A DNA stretch of 64,000 bases from JADLGL01 sp963667605 (lineage in GTDB: Bacteria > Pseudomonadota > Alphaproteobacteria > Rhizobiales > Kaistiaceae), in assembly GCA_963667605.2 (NCBI GenBank), contig CAXXUZ010000003.1, positions 930,001 to 994,000 on the forward strand, written 5' to 3'. Positions 19,244-28,149 of this stretch are shown one piece after another. The notes under the pieces are model-generated. The model had not been told where the DNA came from, made no database searches, and worked only from the letters and a program-made list of their open reading frames with translations. A program made the position numbers and the translations under genes. Positions within the stretch are counted from its first letter, which is position 1; every line of letters starts with the position of its first letter.

Positions 19244-19996
19244 ATGATCCTATTCCCGGCGATCGATCTCAAAGGCGGTGTCTGCGTTCGCCTGGAACGC
19301 GGCGAGATGGAGCGAGCCACCATCTTCAACCACGATCCGGCGGCGCAGGCGCGCTCCTTTGCCGAGGCAGGCTTCGAGTGGCTTCATGTCGTCGATCTCG
19401 ACGGTGCCTTTGCTGGGCATTCGGTCAACGCCGATGCAGTGATCGCAATCCTCGCCACGGTCGATATTCCCATCCAGCTCGGCGGCGGCATCCGAGACAT
19501 CGCGGCCATCAAAACATGGCTTGAGCGCGGCGTTAGCAGAGTGATCCTGGGCACCGCGGCGGTTCGTAATCCGAACCTGGTGCGAAGCGCCGCCAGCGAT
19601 TTTCCCGGCAAAATTGCCGTTGGTATCGACGCCCGTGGCGGCAGGGTGGCGGTCGAAGGGTGGGCGGAAACATCGGAACTTGTGGCGACCGACCTAGCTC
19701 GCCGTTTCGAAGATGCCGGCGTTGCTGCGATCGTCTACACCGACATCGATCGCGACGGCGTCTTCGCGGGTCTCAATCTCGATGCGACCCTGACGCTCGC
19801 CAAGGCGGTGTCGATCCCAGTCATCGCCTCTGGCGGTCTTGCCTCGCTGGCCGATGTCGAGCGGCTGACCGAACCGCGCTATAGCTCCCTTGTCGGTGCC
19901 GTCGCCGGCCGCGCCCTCTATGATGGCCGGCTTGATGCGAAGGCGGCGCTGGCGCTCATTTCTAGCGCCGAGTCCAGTCGTTCCAGATCGGCCTGA
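19244..19996 (+). CDS. hisA: Phosphoribosylformimino-5-aminoimidazole carboxamide ribotide isomerase
   Basis: Beta/alpha-barrel isomerase of histidine synthesis. The 250-residue protein has the N-terminal catalytic Asp in FPAIDLKGG, the phosphate-binding QLGGGIRD and the second Asp in YTDIDRDGVFAG. The ATG at 19244 lies six bases after the preceding stop. The normal length and motifs indicate a functional gene. hisF follows after a 156-base gap holding a degenerate copy of the hisF 5' end. Confidence 0.95.
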   Translation: MILFPAIDLKGGVCVRLERGEMERATIFNHDPAAQARSFAEAGFEWLHVVDLDGAFAGHSVNADAVIAILATVDIPIQLGGGIRDIAAIKTWLERGVSRVILGTAAVRNPNLVRSAASDFPGKIAVGIDARGGRVAVEGWAETSELVATDLARRFEDAGVAAIVYTDIDRDGVFAGLNLDATLTLAKAVSIPVIASGGLASLADVERLTEPRYSSLVGAVAGRALYDGRLDAKAALALISSAESSRSRSA

Positions 19997-20033
19997 TCGC
20001 CTCGGAACGACCCAATATGTGGTGACGTAAGTA

Positions 20034-20076
20034 CTGAAGACCTATGTGATTCCCTGCCTCGATGTCAAGGACTGCC
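20034..20076 (+). pseudogene. Ghost copy of the hisF 5' end
   Basis: This 43-base stretch matches the first codons of the real hisF 122 bases downstream at about 35 of 43 positions, and translates LKTYVIPCLDVKDC. Apart from one codon (Tyr for Arg) and the last, the differences are third-position synonymous changes, as in a sequence that once coded for protein. There is no start codon, and a TAA lies two codons upstream. Similarity ends at a small hairpin. It is a relic of an older hisF copy or of a rearrangement. Confidence 0.7.
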
Positions 20077-20102
20077 CGTCCGCCCGCCGCGAGGCGAGGA
20101 CG
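20077..20102. repeat. Imperfect GC-rich hairpin next to the hisF ghost
   Basis: CGTCC at 20077-20081 pairs with GGACG at 20098-20102, with further CGCC/GGCG pairing inside. It sits exactly where similarity of the ghost copy to hisF stops. It could be a small palindromic element or part of the rearrangement scar. It has no T-tract, so it is not a normal terminator. Confidence 0.4.
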
Positions 20103-20152
20103 GACAATACAAGAAATGGCGGCCGGCTCACCGCACGATGGGTGTTGCCAAC

Positions 20153-20929
20153 ATGCTGAAAACCCGTGTGATTCCATGCCTCGACGTTAAGGATGGCCGC
20201 GTCGTCAAGGGCGTCAATTTCGTCGATCTCCGAGATGCCGGCGATCCGGTCGAGGCGGCCGAGGCATATGATGCCGCCGGCGCCGACGAGATTTGTTTCC
20301 TCGACATCACTGCCAGCCATGAGGAGCGGGCGATCCTCCTTGATGTTGTCGCCCGCACTGCCGAAGCTTGCTTCATGCCGGTGACGGTGGGTGGCGGTGT
20401 TCGCACCGTCGATGACGTCCGCGCGCTGATGCTCGGTGGTGCCGACAAGGTCTCGATCAACACCGCGGCGGTTAAGGATCGTGCGATCGTCGGCCGGGCC
20501 TCAGAGAAATTCGGCGCCCAGGCAATCGTTATCGCCGTCGATGCCAAGAGGGTCAGCTCTCGTGGCGAGTCCGATCGCTGGGAGATTTTCACCCATGGCG
20601 GCCGCAACCCGACCGGCCTGGATGCAATTGCCTATTCGGTGGAGGTCGCAGCACTCGGCGCCGGAGAGATTCTATTGACTTCGATGGATCGCGACGGCAC
20701 CGGCGAAGGCTTCGACTTGGAACTCACGCGGGCGGTCGCCGACGCGGTGCCGGTGCCGGTGGTTGCCTCCGGTGGTGTCGGCAATCTGCAGCATCTCGTC
20801 GATGGCGTGGTCATCGGCCATGCCTCGGCCGTGCTCGCGGCGTCGATCTTTCATTTCGGCGATTTTTCGATTCACCAGGCAAAGGCTTATATGGCCAAAC
20901 GAGGCGTGCCGGTGCGCCTCGATGGCTGA
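20153..20929 (+). CDS. hisF: Imidazole glycerol phosphate synthase cyclase subunit
   Basis: Cyclase subunit forming imidazole glycerol phosphate and AICAR with HisH. The 258-residue barrel has the catalytic Asp in VIPCLDVKDGRVVKG (D11), the central VTVGGGVRTVDD, and the second Asp in LTSMDRDGTGEG. The ATG at 20153 (MLKTRVIP) fits homologues; the ATG five codons upstream at 20138 is less likely. hisE starts 10 bases downstream. Confidence 0.96.
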   Translation: MLKTRVIPCLDVKDGRVVKGVNFVDLRDAGDPVEAAEAYDAAGADEICFLDITASHEERAILLDVVARTAEACFMPVTVGGGVRTVDDVRALMLGGADKVSINTAAVKDRAIVGRASEKFGAQAIVIAVDAKRVSSRGESDRWEIFTHGGRNPTGLDAIAYSVEVAALGAGEILLTSMDRDGTGEGFDLELTRAVADAVPVPVVASGGVGNLQHLVDGVVIGHASAVLAASIFHFGDFSIHQAKAYMAKRGVPVRLDG

Positions 20930-20939
20930 GGAGGCGCCG

Positions 20940-21263
20940 ATGAGCGATTTCGACCTTTCCGATCTTGCAGCAACGATAGAGGAGCGTGCCCGGTCGCTGC
21001 CGGAGACGTCCTACACCGCGAGCCTGCTGGAGATGGGTCCGGCATATTGCGCGCGAAAATTCGGAGAGGAATCGGTCGAAGCGGTGGTGGCGGCGGTCGA
21101 GGGCGATCCCGATGCTCTCACCTCCGAATCGGCCGATGTGATCTATCACCTCTTGGTGTTGCTTCAGGCCTGCGGTGTTCCGTTTCAGTCGGTTATGGCC
21201 GAGCTCGGGCGGCGCAGCGGCCGCAGCGGCATTGCCGAAAAGGCTTCTCGCGGGGCGGATTAA
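20940..21263 (+). CDS. hisE: Phosphoribosyl-ATP pyrophosphatase
   Basis: Hydrolyses phosphoribosyl-ATP to phosphoribosyl-AMP. The 107-residue all-alpha protein carries the acidic metal-binding motifs EESVEAVVAAVE and SESADVIYHLLVLL of the MazG-like fold. The ATG at 20940 has GAGGAGG six bases upstream; the ATG at 20922, overlapping the hisF stop, is a weaker alternative. It is followed after six bases by coaA. Confidence 0.93.
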   Translation: MSDFDLSDLAATIEERARSLPETSYTASLLEMGPAYCARKFGEESVEAVVAAVEGDPDALTSESADVIYHLLVLLQACGVPFQSVMAELGRRSGRSGIAEKASRGAD

Positions 21264-21269
21264 GGCGGC

Positions 21270-22220
21270 ATGAATGCGGAGCCCCCGGCGGTACACCCGC
21301 ATCGCATCTTCGATCGGGAGGAATGGTCGAGCCTTCGCGCCGACACTCCGCTGACCCTGACCGCGGAAGAGGTAGAAAGGTTGCAAAGCCTCAACGATCC
21401 AGTGTCGCTGGGAGAAGTAGAGACGATATACCTTCCGCTGTCGCGCTTGCTCAGTCTCTATGTTGCCGCCACTCAAGGTCTGTTTCAGGCGACACGAACA
21501 TTTCTGGGCGACCCCGGCGGTGTGACGCCTTTCATTATCGGCCTTGCCGGATCGGTTGCGGTCGGTAAATCGACCACCGCCCGGCTGCTCAAGGCGCTGC
21601 TAAGCCGTTGGCCAAACACACCGCGGGTCGCTTTGGTCGCGACCGATGGTTTCCTTTTCGCCAATGCGGTCCTTGAGCGCGAAGGCTTGTTGGAGCGCAA
21701 GGGCTTTCCCGAGAGTTACGACATGCCGGCCATGTTGGCCTTTCTCTCGGCGATCAAGTCGGGCGCGCCGTCTGCCGACGCGCCGGTTTACTCGCACCTC
21801 ATTTATGACATCGTGTCGGACTCGGTCGACACCGTCACCCGCCCCGACATATTGATACTCGAGGGCTTGAATGTGCTGCAGACAGCACGGCCCAGAATAG
21901 ACGGCAACGACACCCCGGTGGTGTCGGACTTCTTCGACTTCTCGATCTACGTTGATGCCGATGACAGAGTGATCGAGCGCTGGTATGTGGAGCGGTTCAA
22001 GCAATTGCGCGGCACAGCGTTTCGAGATCCTCAGTCATATTTTCACCGCTACGCCGAATTGGACGACGACAAGGCGGAGGCGGTCGCGAGCGATATCTGG
22101 CGAAGAATCAATCTGCCCAATCTGCATCAGAACATTCTGCCGACCCGCCCGCGGGCCGATCTCATCCTGCGTAAGAGCCTGAGCCACCAAGTGGAAGAAG
22201 TCGCACTTCGTCGGCTGTGA
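21270..22220 (+). CDS. coaA: Pantothenate kinase, type I (CoaA)
   Basis: Phosphorylates pantothenate, the committed step of coenzyme A synthesis. The 316-residue protein has the P-loop GLAGSVAVGKSTTAR, the family block VATDGFLFANAVLE, the substrate-binding KGFPESYDMPAML, and DFFDFSIYVDAD. Its position right after hisE is a common alphaproteobacterial arrangement. The ATG at 21270 is used because the conserved N-terminal block follows it. Confidence 0.95.
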   Translation: MNAEPPAVHPHRIFDREEWSSLRADTPLTLTAEEVERLQSLNDPVSLGEVETIYLPLSRLLSLYVAATQGLFQATRTFLGDPGGVTPFIIGLAGSVAVGKSTTARLLKALLSRWPNTPRVALVATDGFLFANAVLEREGLLERKGFPESYDMPAMLAFLSAIKSGAPSADAPVYSHLIYDIVSDSVDTVTRPDILILEGLNVLQTARPRIDGNDTPVVSDFFDFSIYVDADDRVIERWYVERFKQLRGTAFRDPQSYFHRYAELDDDKAEAVASDIWRRINLPNLHQNILPTRPRADLILRKSLSHQVEEVALRRL

Positions 22221-22242
22221 CATCAAAGACCGCTTGATTTCT

Positions 22243-22272
22243 CTTGGCCGAGCACAGATATCTGGCCCATCT
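22243..22272 (+). promoter_or_regulatory. Sigma-32 (RpoH)-like heat-shock promoter upstream of grpE
   Basis: CTTGGCC at 22243-22249 and GCCCATCT at 22265-22272, separated by 15 bases, resemble the E. coli RpoH consensus CTTGAAA and CCCCATNT; the -10 element matches at seven of eight positions. It lies about 31 bases before the grpE ATG. grpE is a classical RpoH-regulated gene, so the site is plausible. No CIRCE inverted repeat was found here, although HrcA is encoded at 35309. Confidence 0.5.
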
Positions 22273-22303
22273 TTATTGAATGCGATCAAGCCGCGAGGAT
22301 GGC

Positions 22304-22978
22304 ATGAGCGACGACCCTAAGGCGAAGCCCGAGGACGCCGAGACCGAAGCAGCGATGGCGGAGAGCGATGAGACGCTGGAGCTGGAAGCGGAAGCCTCGG
22401 GGGAACCAAATCCCGACGGCGAGGCCGATGCTATCGAAGCCGCTCGGGCGGAGATCGCCGATTTTAAAGACCGCCTGCTTCGCGCCGCGGCGGAGATGGA
22501 GAATGTACGCCGCCGCTACGCGCGGGAAATCGTCGACGCCAGGCAATACGCGGTGACCGGGTTTGCTCGCGAAGTCTTGTCAATCGGCGACAATCTCAGC
22601 CGTGCCCTCGGTGCCGTTCCTGAGGAATCTCGCTCCGAGGGCGAAGCGATGAAAGCCCTGCTGGAAGGCGTTGAGATGACTGAGCGAGAGCTGCTGCGGG
22701 TGCTCGATAAGCACGGCGTGAAACTGATCGAATCTCACGGCGAGAAATTCGATCCGAATCTGCATCAGGCGATCTTCGAGGTCGAGCACGAGGAGGCGCC
22801 GCAAGGGACCGTGGTCCAGGTCGTCCAGCCCGGCTACACGATCGGCGAGCGAGTGTTGAGGCCTGCGATGGTCGGCGTCGCCAAAGCCGCGCAACAGCAA
22901 ACGGTAAGCACCGAGCCGGCGGCGGTCGCCGAAACCGCTCCCGCCGAAACATCGTCCGACGCCGCAAATGAAGACTGA
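22304..22978 (+). CDS. grpE: Nucleotide exchange factor GrpE
   Basis: Releases ADP from DnaK in the cytoplasmic chaperone cycle. The 224-residue protein has an acidic disordered N-terminus, a long helical coiled coil (about residues 50-115, EIADFKDRLLRAAAEMENVRRRY), and the C-terminal beta-domain with GEKFDPNLHQAIFEVEHEE and VVQPGYTIGERVLRPAMVGV. A low-complexity Ala/Glu tail follows. The ATG at 22304 has GAGG a few bases upstream. In many alphaproteobacteria grpE follows hrcA; here the two are 13 kb apart. Confidence 0.95.
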   Translation: MSDDPKAKPEDAETEAAMAESDETLELEAEASGEPNPDGEADAIEAARAEIADFKDRLLRAAAEMENVRRRYAREIVDARQYAVTGFAREVLSIGDNLSRALGAVPEESRSEGEAMKALLEGVEMTERELLRVLDKHGVKLIESHGEKFDPNLHQAIFEVEHEEAPQGTVVQVVQPGYTIGERVLRPAMVGVAKAAQQQTVSTEPAAVAETAPAETSSDAANED

Positions 22979-23014
22979 GACTAAGTTCCGCTGCCGCTGC
23001 CGCAGGCCCGGCGC

Positions 23015-23851
23015 TTGACCTTCAGGCGGACCGTCGCCGATTTCGCTATTGCCACCCTGCACAGGACCGCCCGTGTGCTCGGGCCGCGCTTCTACCGGCT
23101 TTATCTCGACGAACTCAACCGCCGCTACAATGATCATGGCGAGCGAGTTGCTGCCGAGATCGCCGGCGTCAGGGTCGCGTTTGTCTGCCCCAATCAGCTA
23201 ACCCGCTGGCGGGTTGAGACGCTTTACCAAAAGGAGCCCGCGACCATCGCCTGGATCGACGGTTTCGCCGAGGGCGATGTGTTTTGGGACGTCGGCGCCA
23301 ACATCGGTATCTACAGCCTATACGCGGCGCGGGCTCGTAATTGCCGGGTGGTGGCGTTCGAGCCGGCGCCCGCGAATTATGCGCTTCTGGCCCGCAATGT
23401 GGCGATCAACGATTTGTCTGCGACGGTGATGGCGTTGCCAATCGCCCTATCCGCCACCCGCGCCATCGCTTCGCTCGGAATTGCTGACGATCTTGCCGGC
23501 AGCGCCCTCGCCCATTTCGGCGACGGCCAGGATGACGCACCGCTCCGATTGGCGGCGCTCGGCATGTCGATCGATCAATTGATCTCCGGGTTCAAGCCGC
23601 CTTTTCCAAATCATCTGAAGATCGATGTTGATGGATCCGAGGGCGATATCGTCGCCGGCGCCAAGAAAACGTTGGCCGATCAGAGGCTGAAATCGTTGTC
23701 GGTTGAGCTAGATGATCAGCAGCCGGAGCAAGCTCAACATGTGATTTGGGTGCTGGCAGAAGCCGGTTTTCGCAAGATAGGCGCCCATCGATCGCCGATG
23801 TTCCCCGATTCACCAGCGCAAAATGTGCATTTCGCTCGATTGAGCAGCTAG
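23015..23851 (+). CDS. FkbM family methyltransferase
   Basis: A 278-residue SAM-dependent methyltransferase of the FkbM family. The SAM motif is DVGANIGIYSLYAA, followed by the acidic FEPAPANYALLARNVAIN and, near the C-terminus, HLKIDVDGSEGDIVAGA. These enzymes usually methylate sugars or secondary metabolites; the substrate here is unknown. The start is the TTG at 23015. It follows grpE by 36 bases and converges on the histidine kinase. Confidence 0.85.
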   Translation: MTFRRTVADFAIATLHRTARVLGPRFYRLYLDELNRRYNDHGERVAAEIAGVRVAFVCPNQLTRWRVETLYQKEPATIAWIDGFAEGDVFWDVGANIGIYSLYAARARNCRVVAFEPAPANYALLARNVAINDLSATVMALPIALSATRAIASLGIADDLAGSALAHFGDGQDDAPLRLAALGMSIDQLISGFKPPFPNHLKIDVDGSEGDIVAGAKKTLADQRLKSLSVELDDQQPEQAQHVIWVLAEAGFRKIGAHRSPMFPDSPAQNVHFARLSS

Positions 23852-23856
23852 GATTT

Positions 23857-25818
23857 TCACGCCGCCGCAGTGGTCGCTTTGGATGTGCTGAGCAACTCTC
23901 GCAGCATCGCCGGGGTAAGCGGTTTTTGCACGAAGCGATCGAAACCGGCGGCGAGCGCCGTTTCACGGGCTTCCGGCCGAGCATCGGCGGTGACCGCGAT
24001 CAGAGTGGCGGCGGCGTTTCCATTCTCCTGCTCGGCCCGGCGGATCGCCTTTGCCGCCTCCAACCCATCCATCAGCGGCAGCGACAGATCGAGCAGCATT
24101 ACATCGAAATCACCGGCCGATGCGCGCTCGACCGCGGCCGCGCCGTCGGCGACCTCAGTCGCCTCATGGCCCTGACGTTGCAGCATCGATCGAAGCAGCA
24201 GTGCGTTAATCTCGTCGTCCTCGGCGATGAGGACCCGCAAACGCGAACCCAACGCAAATTGGGGGGTATTGCTTGGCCGTTGGTCGCGCGGATCGGCTCC
24301 GAATATGTTGTCGTCGGTGATCAGTTGCTCCGCGATCCGGATTAGCGAGCAGCGTCGAATCGGCCGAACGAGATAGGCGCCGAACCCGCCGGCTCGCATC
24401 TCCTCTGTCGTCCTGCGGCGGCCGGGTTGGATCAAGATCGCCGCCGGCATGGGCCGGCCGGCAGCCTCCCGGATTGTTTTCAGTGCTGCTGGCGGGTCGT
24501 CGACGACCCGCTGATCGAGAAGTACAAAATCATAGTCCTCGCTGGCGGCGGCGGCGGCTCCCGCAAGTGCGGCTGCCTGGCTGAGATTATCGCTGGCGCG
24601 GGCAGTCGCGCCGCATTCCTCAAGCTGTTTGACGATCACCGCAGGCGCCAGACCGGCCGGGGCAAGGATCAGGCCGCGCTTGCCTGACAGCTCGGCGCTC
24701 GGCTCCGACGCTCCTCGCTCATTTTGGGGCATGGTTAGCGCGAAGGAGAACACCGAGCCGCCGCCGGGCCGGTCGCTCAACTGGATCTCGGAGTTCATCC
24801 GCTCGATTATTCGCTGTGCGATCGCTAGGCCGAGACCGCTGCCGGCAAACCGCCTGTCGGGGTCGGCTGCGGCCCGCTCGAATTCATTGAAGATCCGTCC
24901 GGCCAGCTCCGGCGGAATGCCGGGGCCGGTGTCTTCGACAGCAAAGCGGAGCCGCTGGGAATCGCTGGGATCGGGACCGATATTGACCGCCACGCCACCG
25001 GTCTGAGTGAATTTCATCGCATTGCCGATGAGGTTGATCAGCACCTGCCGCAGCCGCGGGGCGTCGACTGTGAACTGGTGCGGCGTCGCCGGATCGACAT
25101 AAGTCGCAAGGTCGAGCCCCTTGGCCTCGCCGCGGCTGAAAAAGAGTTCTGCGACCTCTTCGAGATAGGGCTCCAGGTCGATCGGCGTTGGCGACAGGTC
25201 AAACCGGCCGACCTCAATTTTGGCGAAATCGAGCATGTCGTCGATCAGGCCGAGCATCAACTCCCCGGAGGTCCGCACCGCCTTGGCGAAGGTCTCCTGC
25301 TCGGCCGTCAGCGAAGTTTCCAGGAGCACGTTGGTGAGGCCCAAAATCCCGCTGAGCGGTGTTCTGAGCTCATGACTGACCGTAGTCAGGAATTGCGATT
25401 TGGCCGAGCTGGCCGCCTCGGCACGGCGCCGATTATCGGCATTCTGACGATAGTGCTCCGCGATTTCGCTGAGCTGCCAATGGCGATCGGCCGACACTTC
25501 CTCGTCGGGCGACAGCGCGACCAACAGTTCTTGATCCCGCGCCCGGCGCATCAGCATCGCGCCGATTGCGACGCCGAGGAAAATGGCCGCCGCCGCCAAA
25601 TAAGGCGCGACCAATGGGATGAAGGAGGCGGATACGAACAGCCCGCCGGCGATGGCGCCGGCCGCGGCGGCGGCAAATAGCCAGCCGCGAGACCTCCGTC
25701 TCGGCGGATTCGAAGCGGCCTTGGCCGCGGCGTCGGAATCGAGATCGGTCGGTTGCGTCTGCATCAGGAGCGAGCTGTCGAGTTGGCGTGGCGTTGCCTT
25801 GCCCTTGGACAATCTCAA
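23857..25818 (-). CDS. Hybrid sensor histidine kinase with a degenerate and a canonical receiver domain
   Basis: A 653-residue membrane kinase. Two transmembrane helices (about 46-64 and 70-90) are followed by a HisKA domain with H149 in SHELRTPLSG, an HATPase with NLIGNAMKF, DTGPGIPP and GSGLGLAI, a receiver-like domain (about 370-490) whose Asp lies in FVLLDQRV, and a C-terminal receiver (from about 530) with EDDEINALLL and phospho-acceptor Asp in MLLDLSLPLMDG. There is no PAS domain, so the signal input is unclear. It could phosphorelay to a separate Hpt protein. No partner regulator is nearby. The comM pseudogene is upstream on the same strand. Confidence 0.92.
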   Translation of the reverse strand: MRLSKGKATPRQLDSSLLMQTQPTDLDSDAAAKAASNPPRRRSRGWLFAAAAAGAIAGGLFVSASFIPLVAPYLAAAAIFLGVAIGAMLMRRARDQELLVALSPDEEVSADRHWQLSEIAEHYRQNADNRRRAEAASSAKSQFLTTVSHELRTPLSGILGLTNVLLETSLTAEQETFAKAVRTSGELMLGLIDDMLDFAKIEVGRFDLSPTPIDLEPYLEEVAELFFSRGEAKGLDLATYVDPATPHQFTVDAPRLRQVLINLIGNAMKFTQTGGVAVNIGPDPSDSQRLRFAVEDTGPGIPPELAGRIFNEFERAAADPDRRFAGSGLGLAIAQRIIERMNSEIQLSDRPGGGSVFSFALTMPQNERGASEPSAELSGKRGLILAPAGLAPAVIVKQLEECGATARASDNLSQAAALAGAAAAASEDYDFVLLDQRVVDDPPAALKTIREAAGRPMPAAILIQPGRRRTTEEMRAGGFGAYLVRPIRRCSLIRIAEQLITDDNIFGADPRDQRPSNTPQFALGSRLRVLIAEDDEINALLLRSMLQRQGHEATEVADGAAAVERASAGDFDVMLLDLSLPLMDGLEAAKAIRRAEQENGNAAATLIAVTADARPEARETALAAGFDRFVQKPLTPAMLRELLSTSKATTAAA

Positions 25819-25887
25819 AACTTGCTTTCGATTTGTTTGATGCGCCTTGGAAAATCGGCTCGGTCGGTACTTTCGCCGCAGAGCGGG

Positions 25888-27418
25888 CTACGCGGCGAGT
25901 GCCGTCCGCGCGCCGGCGACGCGGAAGCTAAGCGCTTCAGCGAGGTGAAGCCGTCCGATGTTCTGGCTGCTGTCAAGATCGGCAAGGGTGCGGGCGATCT
26001 TGAGCACTCGGTGATACCCGCGGGCGGAGAGCCGCATCGACTCGGCGGCGTCGCGCAGCAAACTCAGTGCTGCGGCATCGGCTTGAGCGATCTCGTCCAA
26101 CTGTCCCGGCGCACACTGCGCATTGGTGACGACTTCCGGCGAGCCTGGGGCCAAGAAGCGCTGCCGTTGGAGATCGCGGGCAGAAGCCACTCGCTCGGCG
26201 ACGGCACTACTGGATTCCGCCGCACTCGGCTTGATCAAGTCGACTACGGTGATTGCTGGCACCTCCAGCCCGATGTCGATCCGGTCAAGAAACGGTCCGG
26301 AAAGCCGCGCTTGATAGTCGGCAGCGCAACGGGCGCCTCTGGCGCAGCTATGGCTCGGTTCACCGGCGAGGCCGCAGCGACAGGGGTTCATCGCGGCCAC
26401 CAATTAGAACCGGGCCGGGTAGGTGACGCGATTATTGGCGTGGGCGATAGCGATCTCGCCGGTTTCGAGCGGCTGCCGCAGAGAGTCGGTCATCTGTGGC
26501 GCAAATTCCGGCAATTCGTCCATGAACAGGACGCCATTATGGGCGAGCGAGGCTTCGCCGGGCCGGATCCGGAGGCCACCACCAACCATCGCCGCCATCG
26601 AGGCGGAGTGATGCGGCGCCCGGAATGGCCGGCGATTGGACAAACGGGCATCGGTGAGATCGCCCGCGATCGAGGCGATCATCGAAACGTCGAGCAGCTC
26701 CGCGGGGCTGAGCGATGGAAGAATAGAAGGCAATCGCGCAGCGAGCATCGATTTGCCGGCGCCGGGTGGCCGACCATCAATAGATTGTGGCCGCCAGCCG
26801 CAGCGACCTCGAGCGCCCGCTTCGCGGTCTCTTGCCCCTTGATCTCGGCAAGGTCGGGAAGCGTTGCCGAAGGCTCGGCGATCGCCGGTGTCGGCCGCGT
26901 CATCACTTGCGTGCCTTTGAAATGATTGGCGACAGCGATCAGGCTTCGCGGCGCCAGAATGTCCATCTCACGGCTGGCCCAGGCGGCTTCGGGACCGGAA
27001 CGAAGCGGGCAGATCAAGCCTCGGCCGAGAGCGTTTGCGGCGATGGCGGCAGGCAGAACTCCCGCCACCGGGGCGATTGTGCCGTCGAGCGATAGTTCGC
27101 CAAGGACGACATAATCGCTCAATTGATCGGCCGGCAGCGCCCCGATCGCGGCCATCAGGCCAAGCGCGATCGGGAGATCGTAATGACTGCCCTCTTTCGG
27201 CAGATCGGCGGGGGCGAGATTGACGATAATCCGCTTCGGTGGCAGCGCCAAACCGCTGGCGTGAAGCGCCGAGCGAACCCGTTCGGGGCTTCGCCGACCG
27301 CCTTGTCCGGCAGACCGACAACCGCGAAATGCGGCAGGCCGGGCGCGATCTACACCTGGACGTCGACCGGCATCGCCTCAATGCCGCGAAAGGCCACGGT
27401 GGTGACGTGGCTGACCAT
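25888..27418 (-). pseudogene. comM: comM/yifB (Mg-chelatase-like AAA+ helicase) pseudogene with four lesions
   Basis: The locus spans about 510 codons, the normal ComM length, and the order gshB-comM is conserved, but it cannot be translated. The start MVSHVTTVAFRGIEAMPVDVQV is followed by TAG at 27350-27352 in place of the usual Gln. A one-base deletion near 27287 shifts the frame before VRSALHASGLALPPKR. Another near 26765 shifts it inside the Walker A region expected to read GPPGAGKS. A TAA at 26404-26406 replaces the usual Gln of ARFQLVAAMNPCRCG. Each segment between lesions reads as good ComM, so decay is recent. ComM is a branch-migration helicase used in natural transformation. Confidence 0.9.
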
Positions 27419-27455
27419 CAAGCGTTTCCCCATCGGCACCAGAAGTCGCTCAAGG

Positions 27456-28082
27456 TCAGTAGAGAACAATGAGTGAACAAAAGCAAGGGCGAGATTGATG
27501 TCTTGCCGGAACAACGCCCCGCGGCCAGCGCGCCGAGCGGATGGCGCCCAGATCGATCGTCGGCCAGCCGAAATCGGCGAGGATCGCGGTGACCTTTGCC
27601 TTCGCTTCGGCATCGTCTCCGGCGATAAACATATCCGGCGGGCCACCTGGCAGCTCCGGTCGGAACATCAGGCTGTGATTGACGATATTGAACGCCTTCA
27701 CCAGTTTGGCGTCCGGCAGCAGCCGCTGCAACTTCTCGGCGCCGGAATCCTCGCCCTTGATTGCAAGGTCGGGATAGCCCTTGGAAAAGTCGAGCGGATT
27801 GGTGGCGTCGATCACGATCTTGCCGGCGAAATTCACCGGGTCGGCCGCCGCGACAACGTCGCCATTGGCAACGCCCTTGGTCGCGAACACGACGATGTCG
27901 CCAAACGTGGCGGCCTCGGCAAAACTGCCGGCCGATGCTTCAGGCCCCGCTGCCCCGGCCCAATCCAGCGCCGCCGGATTGGTTGCGCTCGGCGACCCCA
28001 TCATCACCGAATGCCCCAACGTCGCAAATCCGCTCGCCAAAGCCCGGCCGACATCGCCGGTGCCCAGAACGCCAATTCTCAT
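27456..28082 (-). CDS. NADPH-dependent F420 reductase-like NAD(P)-binding protein, C-terminus aberrant
   Basis: A 208-residue Rossmann protein of the F420-oxidoreductase group. The N-terminal nucleotide-binding motif GVLGTGDVGRALASGF starts at residue 4, followed by DIVVFATKG, IDATNPLDFSKG, and VKAFNIVNHSLM. After GWPTIDLGAIRSARW the sequence departs from the family: the expected hydrophobic C-terminal helix is replaced by an Arg-rich tail, and no other frame restores it. The 3' end is therefore probably deleted. Neighbours on both sides are pseudogenes, so this gene may be damaged too. The substrate is unknown. Confidence 0.7.
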   Translation of the reverse strand: MRIGVLGTGDVGRALASGFATLGHSVMMGSPSATNPAALDWAGAAGPEASAGSFAEAATFGDIVVFATKGVANGDVVAAADPVNFAGKIVIDATNPLDFSKGYPDLAIKGEDSGAEKLQRLLPDAKLVKAFNIVNHSLMFRPELPGGPPDMFIAGDDAEAKAKVTAILADFGWPTIDLGAIRSARWPRGVVPARHQSRPCFCSLIVLY

Positions 28083-28149
28083 CGATTACCCTTTCAAGCT
28101 TACCTTCGTCGCCGCTAAATGGGGACGGCGACTCCTCAGCGCCAGCTCG

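Noticed and set aside
18757..19524. 255-codon plus-strand ORF overlapping the SnoaL-like gene and hisA
   Set aside because: Arg-rich shadow frame with no family resemblance; the real genes use another frame.
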